This document shows positions 16,527 through 24,527 of a DNA stretch of 64,000 bases, in pieces. The stretch covers positions 124,001 through 188,000 of the forward strand of contig QXXF01000006.1 of assembly GCA_009911365.1 (NCBI GenBank), given 5' to 3'. Source of the DNA: Clostridiales bacterium. Lineage in GTDB: Bacteria; Bacillota; Clostridia; Peptostreptococcales; Anaerovoracaceae. Both the position numbers and the translations under genes were made by a program. How positions within the stretch are numbered: position 1 is the stretch's first letter; each line of letters opens with the position of its first letter. Under the pieces are notes generated by a model. That model was not told the DNA's origin, searched no databases, and was given only the letters and a program-made list of their open reading frames with translations.

Positions 16527-16798
16527 GCCAATAGCTCCCGAATCATTTCATCAACATCTGTGTACGTCTTTCCTTCTGAAAGATCTTCTTTCATGCGTCG
16601 CACTTCTTCCATTGCTTCCAAGGTTTCATGGTTTGGTCTTTCCCCGCCGATTTCAAAAGGAATCCGATACTCCCGCACTACTTTTTTCGCAAAAATGTTA
16701 AAAGCGGTTGTCATTGTCATTCCCATATCTGAACAAAAAGCGTCAAATTTCTTTTTTAGATCAGCATCCATACGGATGCTTACATTCGTCTGTGCCAC
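16523..16798 (-). CDS. RelB/DinJ-family antitoxin
   Basis: The protein has 91 residues from the GTG at 16798, which follows AAAGGAG by nine bases; a TTG three codons earlier at 16807 sits too close to that site. The N-terminus VAQTNVSIRMDADLKKKFDA is a ribbon-helix-helix DNA-binding segment of the DinJ group, and the C-terminal helix (MEEVRRMKEDLSEGKTYTDV) would wrap the toxin. The protein should block the YafQ-like toxin and repress its own promoter, whose -35 and -10 boxes lie just upstream with an inverted repeat TTATAT-N10-ATATAA over them. Confidence 0.9.
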   Translation of the reverse strand: MAQTNVSIRMDADLKKKFDAFCSDMGMTMTTAFNIFAKKVVREYRIPFEIGGERPNHETLEAMEEVRRMKEDLSEGKTYTDVDEMIRELLA

Positions 16799-16829
16799 TT
16801 TAAACAACTCCTTTCGTGTTCTAGAATCT

Positions 16830-16858
16830 ATTATATGGTATTATCTATATAACGTCAA
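16830..16858 (-). promoter_or_regulatory. Promoter and candidate operator of the toxin-antitoxin operon
   Basis: On the minus strand TTGACG (16858-16853) and TATAAT (16835-16830) are 17 bp apart, close to consensus. A TTATAT-N10-ATATAA inverted repeat overlaps the spacer and -10 box, a fitting place for ribbon-helix-helix autoregulation. Confidence 0.8.
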
Positions 16859-16907
16859 TAAATTTCAATACACCGGATGGGAGGACAATAAAACCCTTCC
16901 ATCCTCC

Positions 16908-16935
16908 AACCACTGCCTCTACCAGGATTTTCTCC
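16908..16935 (-). pseudogene. Remnant of the 3' end of an AAA-ATPase paralogue
   Basis: Read on the minus strand this stretch encodes EKILVEAVV, nearly the same as the C-terminus DKTLVEAVV of the ATPase at 14509, and the DNA matches 14512-14541 closely. Nothing else of the gene is left. It lies next to repeat B, in the 277-bp gap between the antitoxin and the beta-helix gene. Confidence 0.65.
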
Positions 16936-16971
16936 ATTATGCTTTTTCTTACGTTGATGTGCCTTTCTCCC

Positions 16972-17008
16972 CAGCAACATATCCGCCCCTAAAAAGCCAA
17001 ACGGCCAG
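16972..17008. repeat. Direct repeat B
   Basis: This copy (starting CAGCAACATATCCGCCCCTA) pairs with repeat A at 16136-16171. It directly abuts the terminator hairpin of the beta-helix gene. Both copies hold CCAAACGGCCAG, so part of this terminator flank was duplicated too. Confidence 0.75.
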
Positions 17009-17040
17009 CGCAGCCTGATGGCTGCTTTTCTGGCCGCTGT
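17003..17040 (-). terminator. Rho-independent terminator of the beta-helix gene
   Basis: On the minus strand GGCCAGAAAAGCAGCC, loop ATCA and GGCTGCGCTGGCC form a strong hairpin with a small A bulge, followed by GTTTGGCTTTTT. It lies about 36 bp past the stop at 17076. Confidence 0.75.
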
Positions 17041-17075
17041 GGTTATTGTCGTTTCTTATTCTCGATGATCGCTCT

Positions 17076-18284
17076 TTACCACTTATATGTCTTGTTGCCC
17101 TTAGTGGAAACTTTAGAAATAGACTGCTTCGGCGCTTTCAGAGCGTTTTTCTTGCCTTTCTTGCAGTACAGCTTGTTCTTGGTAATGGACACTTTTCCAT
17201 ATTTGGAACTAGTGTGAGAGTACACCTGCACCGCCTGTCTACCGCCTTTGACCGTATTGCCGCTGATGGTGATCTTCGCTTTTTTGATGGACTTCGGTGC
17301 TTTTCCAAACAGCGCGCAGTGAATGCCTACCGTGTAAGCACTGCTGGTCCTGCTTCCTTTAGAGTAGATCTTGTTATTCGTCACGGTAGCGCTTGTAGTG
17401 TTGAACAAGGCCAAAGCTTCGCTTCTAACTCCAGTAATCGTATTGCCTGACACAGTGATATTGCTGTGGAACTTGCTCTTGAATTTACTTTCTTTGGACG
17501 CATAGTTCGCACAAACGCCTCTTGCGCCTTTGATGGTGTTGTTCAGTATTTTAATATTTTTGCAAGTCTGACCCTTTACATATTTGGTTCCATACTGCAC
17601 GATACCTGGCGCGGTCTTTGGAGTGGCGATATCGATCTGGATCTGCTCCTCCAGACAAGTCTTGCTGGCGCTTCCCACGCCATTGATCACGCAATTTTGT
17701 ACAGTTGCGTTTTTACATGCGATTAGCTCGATGGAGTGGCCCGCATAGTTGGATGAAATGTTACAGCCATCGAATAAAATGTTCTGGGCATGGGCGAATT
17801 TGAACATCGTGCCTTTCAATCCGGTGCTGCTGGCAGTCTTCCAAGTTCCGCCGATGATTTTTACGTTTTTGAGGGAGTTATAGTTCAGTGCGTCCACATC
17901 ATTAGCCATCATTCCTTTTTTAGAGTCTGTTTGTATGATGGTCGCTCCATCCGCTTTGATCGTTGTATTATCTCCGAGCTTAATAGCGAAATTGATTTTC
18001 ACATCCGTGCCAGCTGGAATGACAATGGTTTTTTCCGCATTGCCCTTGCAAAGCTGCGTCAAATCCAAAGCGTTCAGCTTTTCATAAGCCGCGCCTTTGT
18101 AATCAGCTGTGGCAGGCTGAAATACGATTTCACCAGCAGCGTTGTAAACACCGATCACTCTGTCTCTTTGTCCTAGGATCCGCTGTCCTTCCTCCGCGCC
18201 AAAAGCAGTAGTCACGGAAAAGGCAAACCCAACTGTCAATGCTGTCATTAACATGACCGCTTTTTTCAATAACGTTTTTTTCAT
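17076..18284 (-). CDS. Secreted right-handed beta-helix protein
   Basis: The protein has 402 residues. It begins with a signal peptide (MKKTLLKKAVMLMTALTVGF, cleavage likely after AFG|AEE). From residue ~100 the chain is built of repeated beta-strand coils with N, I and G ladders (for example NVKIIGGTW, NILFDGCNISSN, NIKILNNTIKGARG, NITVSGNTITGVRS, KITISGNTVKGG), the pattern of pectate-lyase-like parallel beta-helices. Such proteins bind or cut polysaccharides; clear catalytic residues cannot be named here. The C-terminus is lysine-rich. No anchor motif is seen, so it is released or held by charge on the wall. Its place next to other exported carbohydrate-active proteins suggests work on an external glycan. 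Confidence 0.8.
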   Translation of the reverse strand: MKKTLLKKAVMLMTALTVGFAFSVTTAFGAEEGQRILGQRDRVIGVYNAAGEIVFQPATADYKGAAYEKLNALDLTQLCKGNAEKTIVIPAGTDVKINFAIKLGDNTTIKADGATIIQTDSKKGMMANDVDALNYNSLKNVKIIGGTWKTASSTGLKGTMFKFAHAQNILFDGCNISSNYAGHSIELIACKNATVQNCVINGVGSASKTCLEEQIQIDIATPKTAPGIVQYGTKYVKGQTCKNIKILNNTIKGARGVCANYASKESKFKSKFHSNITVSGNTITGVRSEALALFNTTSATVTNNKIYSKGSRTSSAYTVGIHCALFGKAPKSIKKAKITISGNTVKGGRQAVQVYSHTSSKYGKVSITKNKLYCKKGKKNALKAPKQSISKVSTKGNKTYKW

Positions 18285-18392
18285 GATTCATTCCTTTCTT
18301 CCTGTTATGATAATATATGGTTCACAAGCCTAAGCACCTGACCAAACCATGATCCAACAAAAATACATCCTCAGCAGAGCAAACAGTAGGTG

Positions 18393-19898
18393 TTACGCAG
18401 CATTCGCATCCACCCAATTTTCATACGGAGCCATGTGCCGCAAATTATTTAAAGCCCCTCTCTGGGTTTGATACAGATCCATGATCTCATATTTTTTCTG
18501 CAAATGCTCTTGAGAAATCCCTGGCATGACTGTCGGCGGCACCCGCCAGTAATATCTTCCAAAATACTGCAATCGATCTTTTCCATTCACTTTGGTGACG
18601 ATTTTATTGGTCATCTGGTGATGGATATGTCCATATTCTCCCGCAGGGTTGTGAGTAACCACAGAGTCCCAATGTTTAAAGCTGACCGCTCGACTAATAT
18701 CTTTTTCTATCGCCCCGTAGACACCTGACCAGTCATCCTTTTGCCGACTAAAGTAATCCGGATAATTCAAAATCAGTCCTTTGGACCCATACTCTGCCAT
18801 AACAGAATAAAATTCATTCGTCCGTTTCACGTTGTACCCATTTGTAAGGCAAAGCACAAAATAATTTCCTGGTTCTTCCAACAAATGCATGCCGCCCCAG
18901 ATTGTCTCATCGTCTGGATGGGCCACGATCATCAGCTTGTGAGCAGAATCTAGGCCAATGGCCCGCAGCCGTTCTGCAGTTAGAAAGCCATTGTCCTCTG
19001 TCACCTTCACTTTACATGTGTCTTCCAGTTCTTCATGACCCTTAACTTTTACGCCGATCTCCGCGTTGCCTGGGTTCATGGCCGTCACTCGACCGTGCTG
19101 ATCCACGGTGGCAACAGTTTTATTCTTAGAAAACCATCTGACCTTGATGTTAGCGGCATCCGCAGGCAACACTTCAGCGTGAAGCTGTTTTACTTCGCCA
19201 TAAGGTATAGATACAGCATGATCTGTCATCTGAATCCCTGATGGCGGTACTTCCACTTCTATAATACAAGTGGTCTGATAACCGTTGTGGCTCCGTGCGT
19301 GAATCTTAACTTTGCCCTTTGCCCGTCCTGTGACAACGCCATGTTGATTCACTGACGCAATAGCCGGATCGCTGCTGCTCCATTTTACAGTGGACTTTGC
19401 CGGCTTTTTTGGCGAAGTGATAGCCTCCAGTGGAAAAGACCCACCCAACTCCATGGTGACCTCTTCTGGAACCATCTGAATTTGGCGGACGTTTTTTCCC
19501 TTTGGACGAACGGAAACTTCATAAGAAAAAGCACCGTTCACCTGCTTTCCCTTGATCTTGCCATATGCCCGCACTTTAAAGAAGACCATGTGTTTAGATT
19601 TCAAGCCTTCTATCACGAACATTGTGTTCTTTCTGCCTTTGATGGCCTTGATCTTTTTGTACTTGTGCTTTTTCCCCCTCTGGTACACTTTATACCCAGA
19701 CGCGCCTTTCACCGGCATCCACTCTAACTGTACCTCTCGTTTTCCAACAGAGGTAGCTTGGAGCAGAGTCGGAGCTTCTAACCGTTTTTCCTTTCCCTTC
19801 ACTGCGCAGTATGACGCTTCGACAAAAAGGCACTGACTGAGCAGAACCAAAATCACGAATATGGCCAAGCAAGCTGCCCGGCATTTATTGCAGATCAC
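18393..19898 (-). CDS. Secreted FN3/Ig-like protein with C-terminal PIG-L (LmbE) deacetylase
   Basis: The protein has about 501 residues from a GTG at 19898, six bases after GGAGG and two bases past the gtrA stop; a longer frame to 19934 would overlap gtrA. A signal or anchor helix (AACLAIFVILVLLSQCLFVE) is followed by a fibronectin type III domain (VQLEWMPVKGASGYKVYQRG), two Ig-like Big_2 domains (VKWSSSDPAIASVNQHG and VRWFSKNKTVATVDQHG), and a C-terminal LmbE/PIG-L domain. The last has the zinc motif MIVAHPDDETIWGG and HNPAGEYGHIHHQMT, the AHPDDE and HxxH ligands of N-acetylglucosamine deacetylases. It probably removes acetyl groups from an exported or wall glycan. Fusing this usually cytoplasmic fold to wall-type binding domains is uncommon but known. 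Confidence 0.85.
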   Translation of the reverse strand: MICNKCRAACLAIFVILVLLSQCLFVEASYCAVKGKEKRLEAPTLLQATSVGKREVQLEWMPVKGASGYKVYQRGKKHKYKKIKAIKGRKNTMFVIEGLKSKHMVFFKVRAYGKIKGKQVNGAFSYEVSVRPKGKNVRQIQMVPEEVTMELGGSFPLEAITSPKKPAKSTVKWSSSDPAIASVNQHGVVTGRAKGKVKIHARSHNGYQTTCIIEVEVPPSGIQMTDHAVSIPYGEVKQLHAEVLPADAANIKVRWFSKNKTVATVDQHGRVTAMNPGNAEIGVKVKGHEELEDTCKVKVTEDNGFLTAERLRAIGLDSAHKLMIVAHPDDETIWGGMHLLEEPGNYFVLCLTNGYNVKRTNEFYSVMAEYGSKGLILNYPDYFSRQKDDWSGVYGAIEKDISRAVSFKHWDSVVTHNPAGEYGHIHHQMTNKIVTKVNGKDRLQYFGRYYWRVPPTVMPGISQEHLQKKYEIMDLYQTQRGALNNLRHMAPYENWVDANAA

Positions 19899-19899
19899 G

Positions 19900-20322
19900 T
19901 TAACCCTCCTTCTCCTTGGTTTCTTTGAACGCAAAGAAACGCTGTCCTAAATAATTGAAACCCACAAATAAACACATCCCTGCGAACATGGCCACATTTT
20001 CCTGTATTGTCTTGGACTGGCCCGACAAAATAGAAATGACCGCAGGTTTCGCGATTCCGTATGCCAGCAGATAGCAGACTACAATGTTAATGGCAAAACG
20101 TATCGCACTTTTTAAATTATCACCTTTATGCTGAAATGTAAAGTATTTGTTTAAAAAATAGCTGAGGACGCTGGTCAAAATATAATTGGCCGCAGAAGAC
20201 GCCCAGTAAGAGCACCCGGCCAGATTATATAACCCGAACATAATGGCTGTTCCTACAATAGTATTAACGATCCCCACAACAATAAATTTTATAAGCTTGA
20301 TGTCAATGACTTTTTTAACCAT
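19900..20322 (-). CDS. GtrA-family membrane protein
   Basis: The protein has 140 residues and four predicted membrane helices (FIVVGIVNTIVGTAIMFGLY is the first, with the family's VGxxNTxxG pattern; ANYILTSVLSYFLNKYFTF follows). GtrA-like proteins help flip or deliver undecaprenyl-phosphate-linked sugars for glycan decoration. The gene stands in line with a GtrB-like glycosyltransferase (21807) and a polytopic protein (20333), so the three likely form one system that moves a sugar to the outer side and transfers it. The gap to the next gene upstream is 10 bp. Confidence 0.88.
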   Translation of the reverse strand: MVKKVIDIKLIKFIVVGIVNTIVGTAIMFGLYNLAGCSYWASSAANYILTSVLSYFLNKYFTFQHKGDNLKSAIRFAINIVVCYLLAYGIAKPAVISILSGQSKTIQENVAMFAGMCLFVGFNYLGQRFFAFKETKEKEG

Positions 20323-20332
20323 GATTTTAAAC

Positions 20333-21805
20333 CTAATTGATCTTTATTTTCACTTCCAGCGGTATGTCGTAAAAAAGTTTATAGCGCTCTTCCCAGATGC
20401 TTCCTGTTTTCGGCACAGAGCACCAGAGGTAATTTTCATGGGGATAATGGGTGACCTCCACTGCGGCCTCCCCCTGCCGCACGCATTGCCGCACCTTGTC
20501 CAAACGCTCTATGTCCGCCTGATAAATAGGCACGTAAATCCTGGCCCAATTCGCCATGGCTAGTAATATGGCGGCCCCGATCAAAAGACAGTGCCAGAGC
20601 TTCGTCTCCATCTGATCCATGCATTCCAAAACAAAGAACGTAAAGAAAACATACGTCGCAAAAAAACACCTGCTGCCGATAGGTGTCACTACCATGAGAG
20701 GCGCTGTGACGCATGCCGCTGACCCGATCAGGAAAATCGCTTTGGTCCGCAGAGCTTTTTCTGCGATGCCCCACAGACAGAATATGATAATCCCTGCGCA
20801 AAATATCGCTGTCACCGCACCATGGCACACATCCGGCAGTCTATCCCAATGGGCAAAAATTTTCAATGCGTCCACTACCGCGCTGTAATTAACGGCCAAT
20901 CCGATCATTGTTATGCTGATAACACCCAGAGCCCTTCGCGCCCTGCTTTGATACAGGTGTTTCTGTTTTACGAATACCAATATCACCGCAAACAGTAGAA
21001 AGAAATTCAGCACAAAGTTATTCACAAATAGTTCTTTCCCAATCACAGAGAAATAGTTGGTGAAAATCCGATCCACGATTCCGGTTTCTGCCGCCATGGT
21101 CCGGTATCCATCCTGATGATCTGCGATCATGCGGTATGCTCCATTGGAAAACATAGCTACCGCTCCTGCGATGGCTCCTACCAGATACCCTACATGAGCC
21201 GCATAAATCCTGCGCTCTTTTACCAGGGTATAAAGAATCACCGCAACAGCCATGACCAAAATATAAGTAGTGATATGTTCTACGAACAACGCAGTCACAA
21301 AAGCCAGGACAGCCAGCGGGACCGCCGCCCATGCTCTAGGCGCTTTCCGCTGCCCATCCTCCACCAAAGGGTAGCAGTACCGGACGTAGATCAACACCAG
21401 CAAAATAGAAATCACGTAATTGGAAAATCCCGCGGTCCACACGATGGCTTGACGAAGCAGCAGCTTTGGCACGCAGACAAAAAGCAACGCACCGACCAGC
21501 GTCAAAGACATCTGATTCTTGCCCCTAGGAACAATCAAGCACAAGATCCCCACCAAACATCCTGCCTCAAAGATGGATTTCAAGACTCGAAACCGGGTCA
21601 GCACCATGACCGCCAGATTTCCCGCATACCTTCCATTGTAATTTTCAAACCAGCTTTCCAGCCTCTTCATGCCGATGGAACTTCCCCACGCCCAATCGTC
21701 ACCAGTGTAAGGAAACAAATAGCAAAAAAAGGTCAGGGCTAGAAAGAAAGCAGCATATAGCGAAATCCCCGCAATATCATATTTTCTTTGATTCAGCCGC
21801 AGCAC
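20333..21805 (-). CDS. Polytopic membrane protein, DUF6056-like, likely GT-C-type transferase
   Basis: The protein has 490 residues and around eleven hydrophobic helices. Near the N-terminus, after the first helix, stands YTGDDWAWGS, an acidic loop in the position where GT-C enzymes keep a catalytic aspartate, followed by NYNGRYAGNLAVMVLTRF. This layout fits the DUF6056 family of clostridial envelope proteins. With GtrA and a GtrB-like enzyme next to it, it is a fair candidate for the enzyme that passes the lipid-linked sugar to a wall polymer. That role is inferred from neighbours and topology. The C-terminal ~70 residues form a soluble outer domain. It overlaps or abuts the upstream GT2 gene with a 1-bp gap. 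Confidence 0.7.
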   Translation of the reverse strand: MLRLNQRKYDIAGISLYAAFFLALTFFCYLFPYTGDDWAWGSSIGMKRLESWFENYNGRYAGNLAVMVLTRFRVLKSIFEAGCLVGILCLIVPRGKNQMSLTLVGALLFVCVPKLLLRQAIVWTAGFSNYVISILLVLIYVRYCYPLVEDGQRKAPRAWAAVPLAVLAFVTALFVEHITTYILVMAVAVILYTLVKERRIYAAHVGYLVGAIAGAVAMFSNGAYRMIADHQDGYRTMAAETGIVDRIFTNYFSVIGKELFVNNFVLNFFLLFAVILVFVKQKHLYQSRARRALGVISITMIGLAVNYSAVVDALKIFAHWDRLPDVCHGAVTAIFCAGIIIFCLWGIAEKALRTKAIFLIGSAACVTAPLMVVTPIGSRCFFATYVFFTFFVLECMDQMETKLWHCLLIGAAILLAMANWARIYVPIYQADIERLDKVRQCVRQGEAAVEVTHYPHENYLWCSVPKTGSIWEERYKLFYDIPLEVKIKIN

Positions 21806-21806
21806 T

Positions 21807-22769
21807 TTACTGTTCCTCCTTGTCTATATTGGTCTTGGCGATCAAATACATGGGCCGTTTCTTAACTTCCGCATAGATCCTTCCCACATACTCACCGATG
21901 ATCCCTATGGAAATCAGCTGTACGCCGCTGAAAATGGTAATGATCAAAATCGTGGTAAAATACCCTGGAACATCGATGCCATGCTGCAAGATCCGCACAA
22001 ACAGATAAATCAAATACATGATGCTCAGCAGCAGCAGCGCGCTCCCTCCATAAACGCAAATCCGTAGGGGCTGGACATTAAAGGAAAGGATCCCATCGAT
22101 ACCATAGCGTAAAAGGCTCTTGAAGGACCACTTTGTTTCCCCAGAAGCCCGCAGCTGGTTCTCATATTCCAGATAGGTCTGATGAAATCCCACCCAGGAA
22201 AAGATGCCCTTTGAAAAACGGTTCGTTTCTTTCAGAGAAATCACCGCATCAATGGCTGCTCTGCTCAAAAGGCGGAAATCTCCTGCTCCATCTACCATTT
22301 CCACGTCCACCAATTTGTTGACCAGTTTGTAATACAGTCTGGCAAAAAAAGTGGATCTCTTGGAATCCCCGCTACGACTTCGCTTGGCAATCACCTGGTC
22401 GTATCCAGAATGGTATAACTCTAGCATCTGGTGGATCAGCTGAGGTGGATGCTGCAAGTCCGCGTCTAGAATCACGGCGCAATCTCCTTTTGCATGTTCC
22501 AGGGCCGCCAGCATCGCCGCCTCTTTGCCAAAATTCCTACTGAAAGAAATATATTTCATTCTTTTATCCTTTTCCGCCATGTCCATCAGCAGCTCCAAAG
22601 TCCGGTCCCTACTACCATCGTTCACCAGAATGATTTCGTAATCATATTTGTCTTTATCCAGCTTTTCCAGTTCTGCCTGGGTCTCCCTTTGGAATAGTTC
22701 GATCACGTCTTCCTCATTATAACAAGGCGCGATGACGCTCAACAATTCTTTTCTTCTTTTTTCACACAT
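21807..22769 (-). CDS. GtrB/DPM1-like family 2 glycosyltransferase with two membrane helices
   Basis: The protein has 320 residues. The catalytic N-domain has VIAPCYNEEDVIELFQRE, ILVNDGSRDRTLELL and VILDADLQHPPQL, giving the DxD-type metal site, then VDGAGDFRLLSRAAIDAV. Two helices near the end (YGGSALLLLSIMYLIYLFV and FTTILIITIFSGVQLISIGI) anchor it, as in GtrB of phages and DPM-type synthases. It transfers a sugar, often glucose, from a UDP-sugar to polyprenyl phosphate on the cytoplasmic face. Together with GtrA and the DUF6056-like protein it completes a three-part decoration system. Confidence 0.9.
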   Translation of the reverse strand: MCEKRRKELLSVIAPCYNEEDVIELFQRETQAELEKLDKDKYDYEIILVNDGSRDRTLELLMDMAEKDKRMKYISFSRNFGKEAAMLAALEHAKGDCAVILDADLQHPPQLIHQMLELYHSGYDQVIAKRSRSGDSKRSTFFARLYYKLVNKLVDVEMVDGAGDFRLLSRAAIDAVISLKETNRFSKGIFSWVGFHQTYLEYENQLRASGETKWSFKSLLRYGIDGILSFNVQPLRICVYGGSALLLLSIMYLIYLFVRILQHGIDVPGYFTTILIITIFSGVQLISIGIIGEYVGRIYAEVKKRPMYLIAKTNIDKEEQ

Positions 22770-22853
22770 ACTATCTCATCTTTCGTTTTTTGATTCTTAC
22801 CACAAATCCATCTGGCATGCTACCGTGAACCTTTCCTGACCATTGCCCAAATC

Positions 22854-23504
22854 CTAAAACACGCTCAAAAATTCCCGCACCCGCTTTTCCACGTCCGATG
22901 CTTTAAACACAGAAGACCCAGCCACCACCAGCTCCACTCCCGCATCTGTGACAGGTTTCACGTTTTCCAAGTTGATGCCGCCATCGATCTCAATGGTAAA
23001 ATCACAGTTGTTCTTGTCCCGCAGCGCCTTCAGCACTTTCACCTTTTCTAGTGCGGAGCCAATGAATTTCTGGCCGCCAAAGCCAGGGTTCACTGACATG
23101 ATCAGCACTAGATCCGCGTCTTCCAAAATGTAGTCCAGGGTGGAAAGAGAAGTAGCTGGGTTCAATGCCACGCCTGCTTTCACGCCCAGGCTTTTGATGT
23201 GCTGCAATGTCCGATGAAGATGTGGGCACGCTTCTTGATGCACTGTGATGAACTCCGTTTGGTCCGTAACAAAATCCTCCACATACTGATCAGGATGTTC
23301 GATCATCAGATGAACGTCAAAGGGCAGCTTTGTCCTGCCCACAAGGCTTTTCATGACTGTGGCCCCGTAGCTGATATTAGGCACAAAATGCCCATCCATC
23401 ACATCCACATGAATCACATGGGCTCCCGCCCTCTCAATGAGTGCCACATCTTCTCCCAAACGGGAAAAATCGGCTGATAAAATAGATGGTGCTAATCGAA
23501 TCAT
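22854..23504 (-). CDS. rpe: Ribulose-phosphate 3-epimerase
   Basis: The protein has 216 residues, a TIM barrel. It begins MIRLAPSILSADFSRLGEDV and has the metal-binding segments VIHVDVMDGHFVPNIS and DVHLMIEHPD, plus SVNPGFGGQKFIGSAL and IDGGINLENV. It exchanges ribulose-5-phosphate and xylulose-5-phosphate in the pentose phosphate pathway. It is last in the priA-to-rpe block, 141 bp after rsgA, an order shared by many Firmicutes. That 141-bp gap shows nothing clear. Confidence 0.97.
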   Translation of the reverse strand: MIRLAPSILSADFSRLGEDVALIERAGAHVIHVDVMDGHFVPNISYGATVMKSLVGRTKLPFDVHLMIEHPDQYVEDFVTDQTEFITVHQEACPHLHRTLQHIKSLGVKAGVALNPATSLSTLDYILEDADLVLIMSVNPGFGGQKFIGSALEKVKVLKALRDKNNCDFTIEIDGGINLENVKPVTDAGVELVVAGSSVFKASDVEKRVREFLSVF

Positions 23505-23645
23505 AATCGTATTGTAATCCTTTCTGTTCTAAAGTCTCCCAGTATCCTGCTTTCTATGTTGTTCATGCCGTGTTCCGATATCCGCTTTGCCCTGATTCTC
23601 AGGCCCGCAAGTCCCTGCCCTTGCGCAGGATCCCGCAGCGCATGT

Positions 23646-24527
23646 TCAATACCGGTTCTTTGCCTGTATTTCTCCTAACAACACCTTGTAGGATTCATAG
23701 CGGCCCCGAGGGATCTTCCCCTCTTCCACCGCCTGTCTCACCATGCAGCCCGGCTCCTTCAAATGCCGACAGTCATCATAACGGCAAGCCCCAAGAAAAG
23801 GCTCCATTTCTGGAAATAAATGCTGCAGCTCATCCTCCTCAGCTTCCATGATCTCAAAAGAGGTAAAGCCTGGGGTGTCGAAAATCATGGTGCCGTCTCC
23901 CAAATCAAACAGTTCACAATGCCTGGTGGTATGGCGACCCCGCTTCGTCTTTTTGCTCACATCCCCGGTCTGGGCCGCTGCGCTTGGTAGCAGCGCATTT
24001 AAAAGCGTGGACTTTCCTACGCCAGAAGGACCTGCGAAAGCCGTTTGCTTGCCTCTGATCAGCCCTCTCAGCTCCTCAATATGCTTTCCAGATTCCGCAC
24101 TGAGACAAACCACCGGATAAACGTCTCCATAAAGCCGCTGGATTTCTTCTGTCAGCCCGCCTTTTGCCAGATCCAACTTATTGAGACAGACAATGATGTC
24201 CGTACTGCTTTTTTCGGCCATTACCAGGAATTTGTCCATCAAAGCCAGGTTAGGCTTTGGATGGGCAGCGGCCATGATCACCACAAAGCAGTCCACATTG
24301 ACAATAGGTGGCCTGATGAACTGGTTTTTTCTAGGCAGGATCTGGGTGATGAGACCATCGTCTTCCGGTCCCTCTCCCAGCTGGAAAGCCACATGATCGC
24401 CCACTGCCGGAACAATGCCATCTTTCTTGAACACGCCTCTTGCTTTACACTGGAAGGCCGGGGTGTCCCGGCCTTCTTCTTTCACATAATAGAATCCTGC
24501 GATTCCTTTCACAATAGTCCCCTTCAT
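23646..24527 (-). CDS. rsgA: Ribosome small-subunit-dependent GTPase A
   Basis: The protein has 293 residues. An OB fold (residues ~1-70) is followed by a circularly permuted GTPase domain in which NKLDLAKGG (G4) precedes GPSGVGKSTLLNALL (G1), with DTPGFTSFE (G3), and then a zinc-binding C-domain using CRYDDCRHLKEPGC and an HTT histidine region. RsgA checks late 30S subunit maturation. Its start overlaps the last base of the kinase gene stop region (4 nt around 24527), so it is coupled to prkC, as in Bacillus. Confidence 0.97.
   Translation of the reverse strand: MKGTIVKGIAGFYYVKEEGRDTPAFQCKARGVFKKDGIVPAVGDHVAFQLGEGPEDDGLITQILPRKNQFIRPPIVNVDCFVVIMAAAHPKPNLALMDKFLVMAEKSSTDIIVCLNKLDLAKGGLTEEIQRLYGDVYPVVCLSAESGKHIEELRGLIRGKQTAFAGPSGVGKSTLLNALLPSAAAQTGDVSKKTKRGRHTTRHCELFDLGDGTMIFDTPGFTSFEIMEAEEDELQHLFPEMEPFLGACRYDDCRHLKEPGCMVRQAVEEGKIPRGRYESYKVLLGEIQAKNRY

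Noticed and set aside
16136-17008. An insertion sequence or attachment site around the toxin-antitoxin pair
   Set aside because: There is no transposase or integrase and the repeats are imperfect and include ATPase-derived sequence, so an old duplication explains them better.
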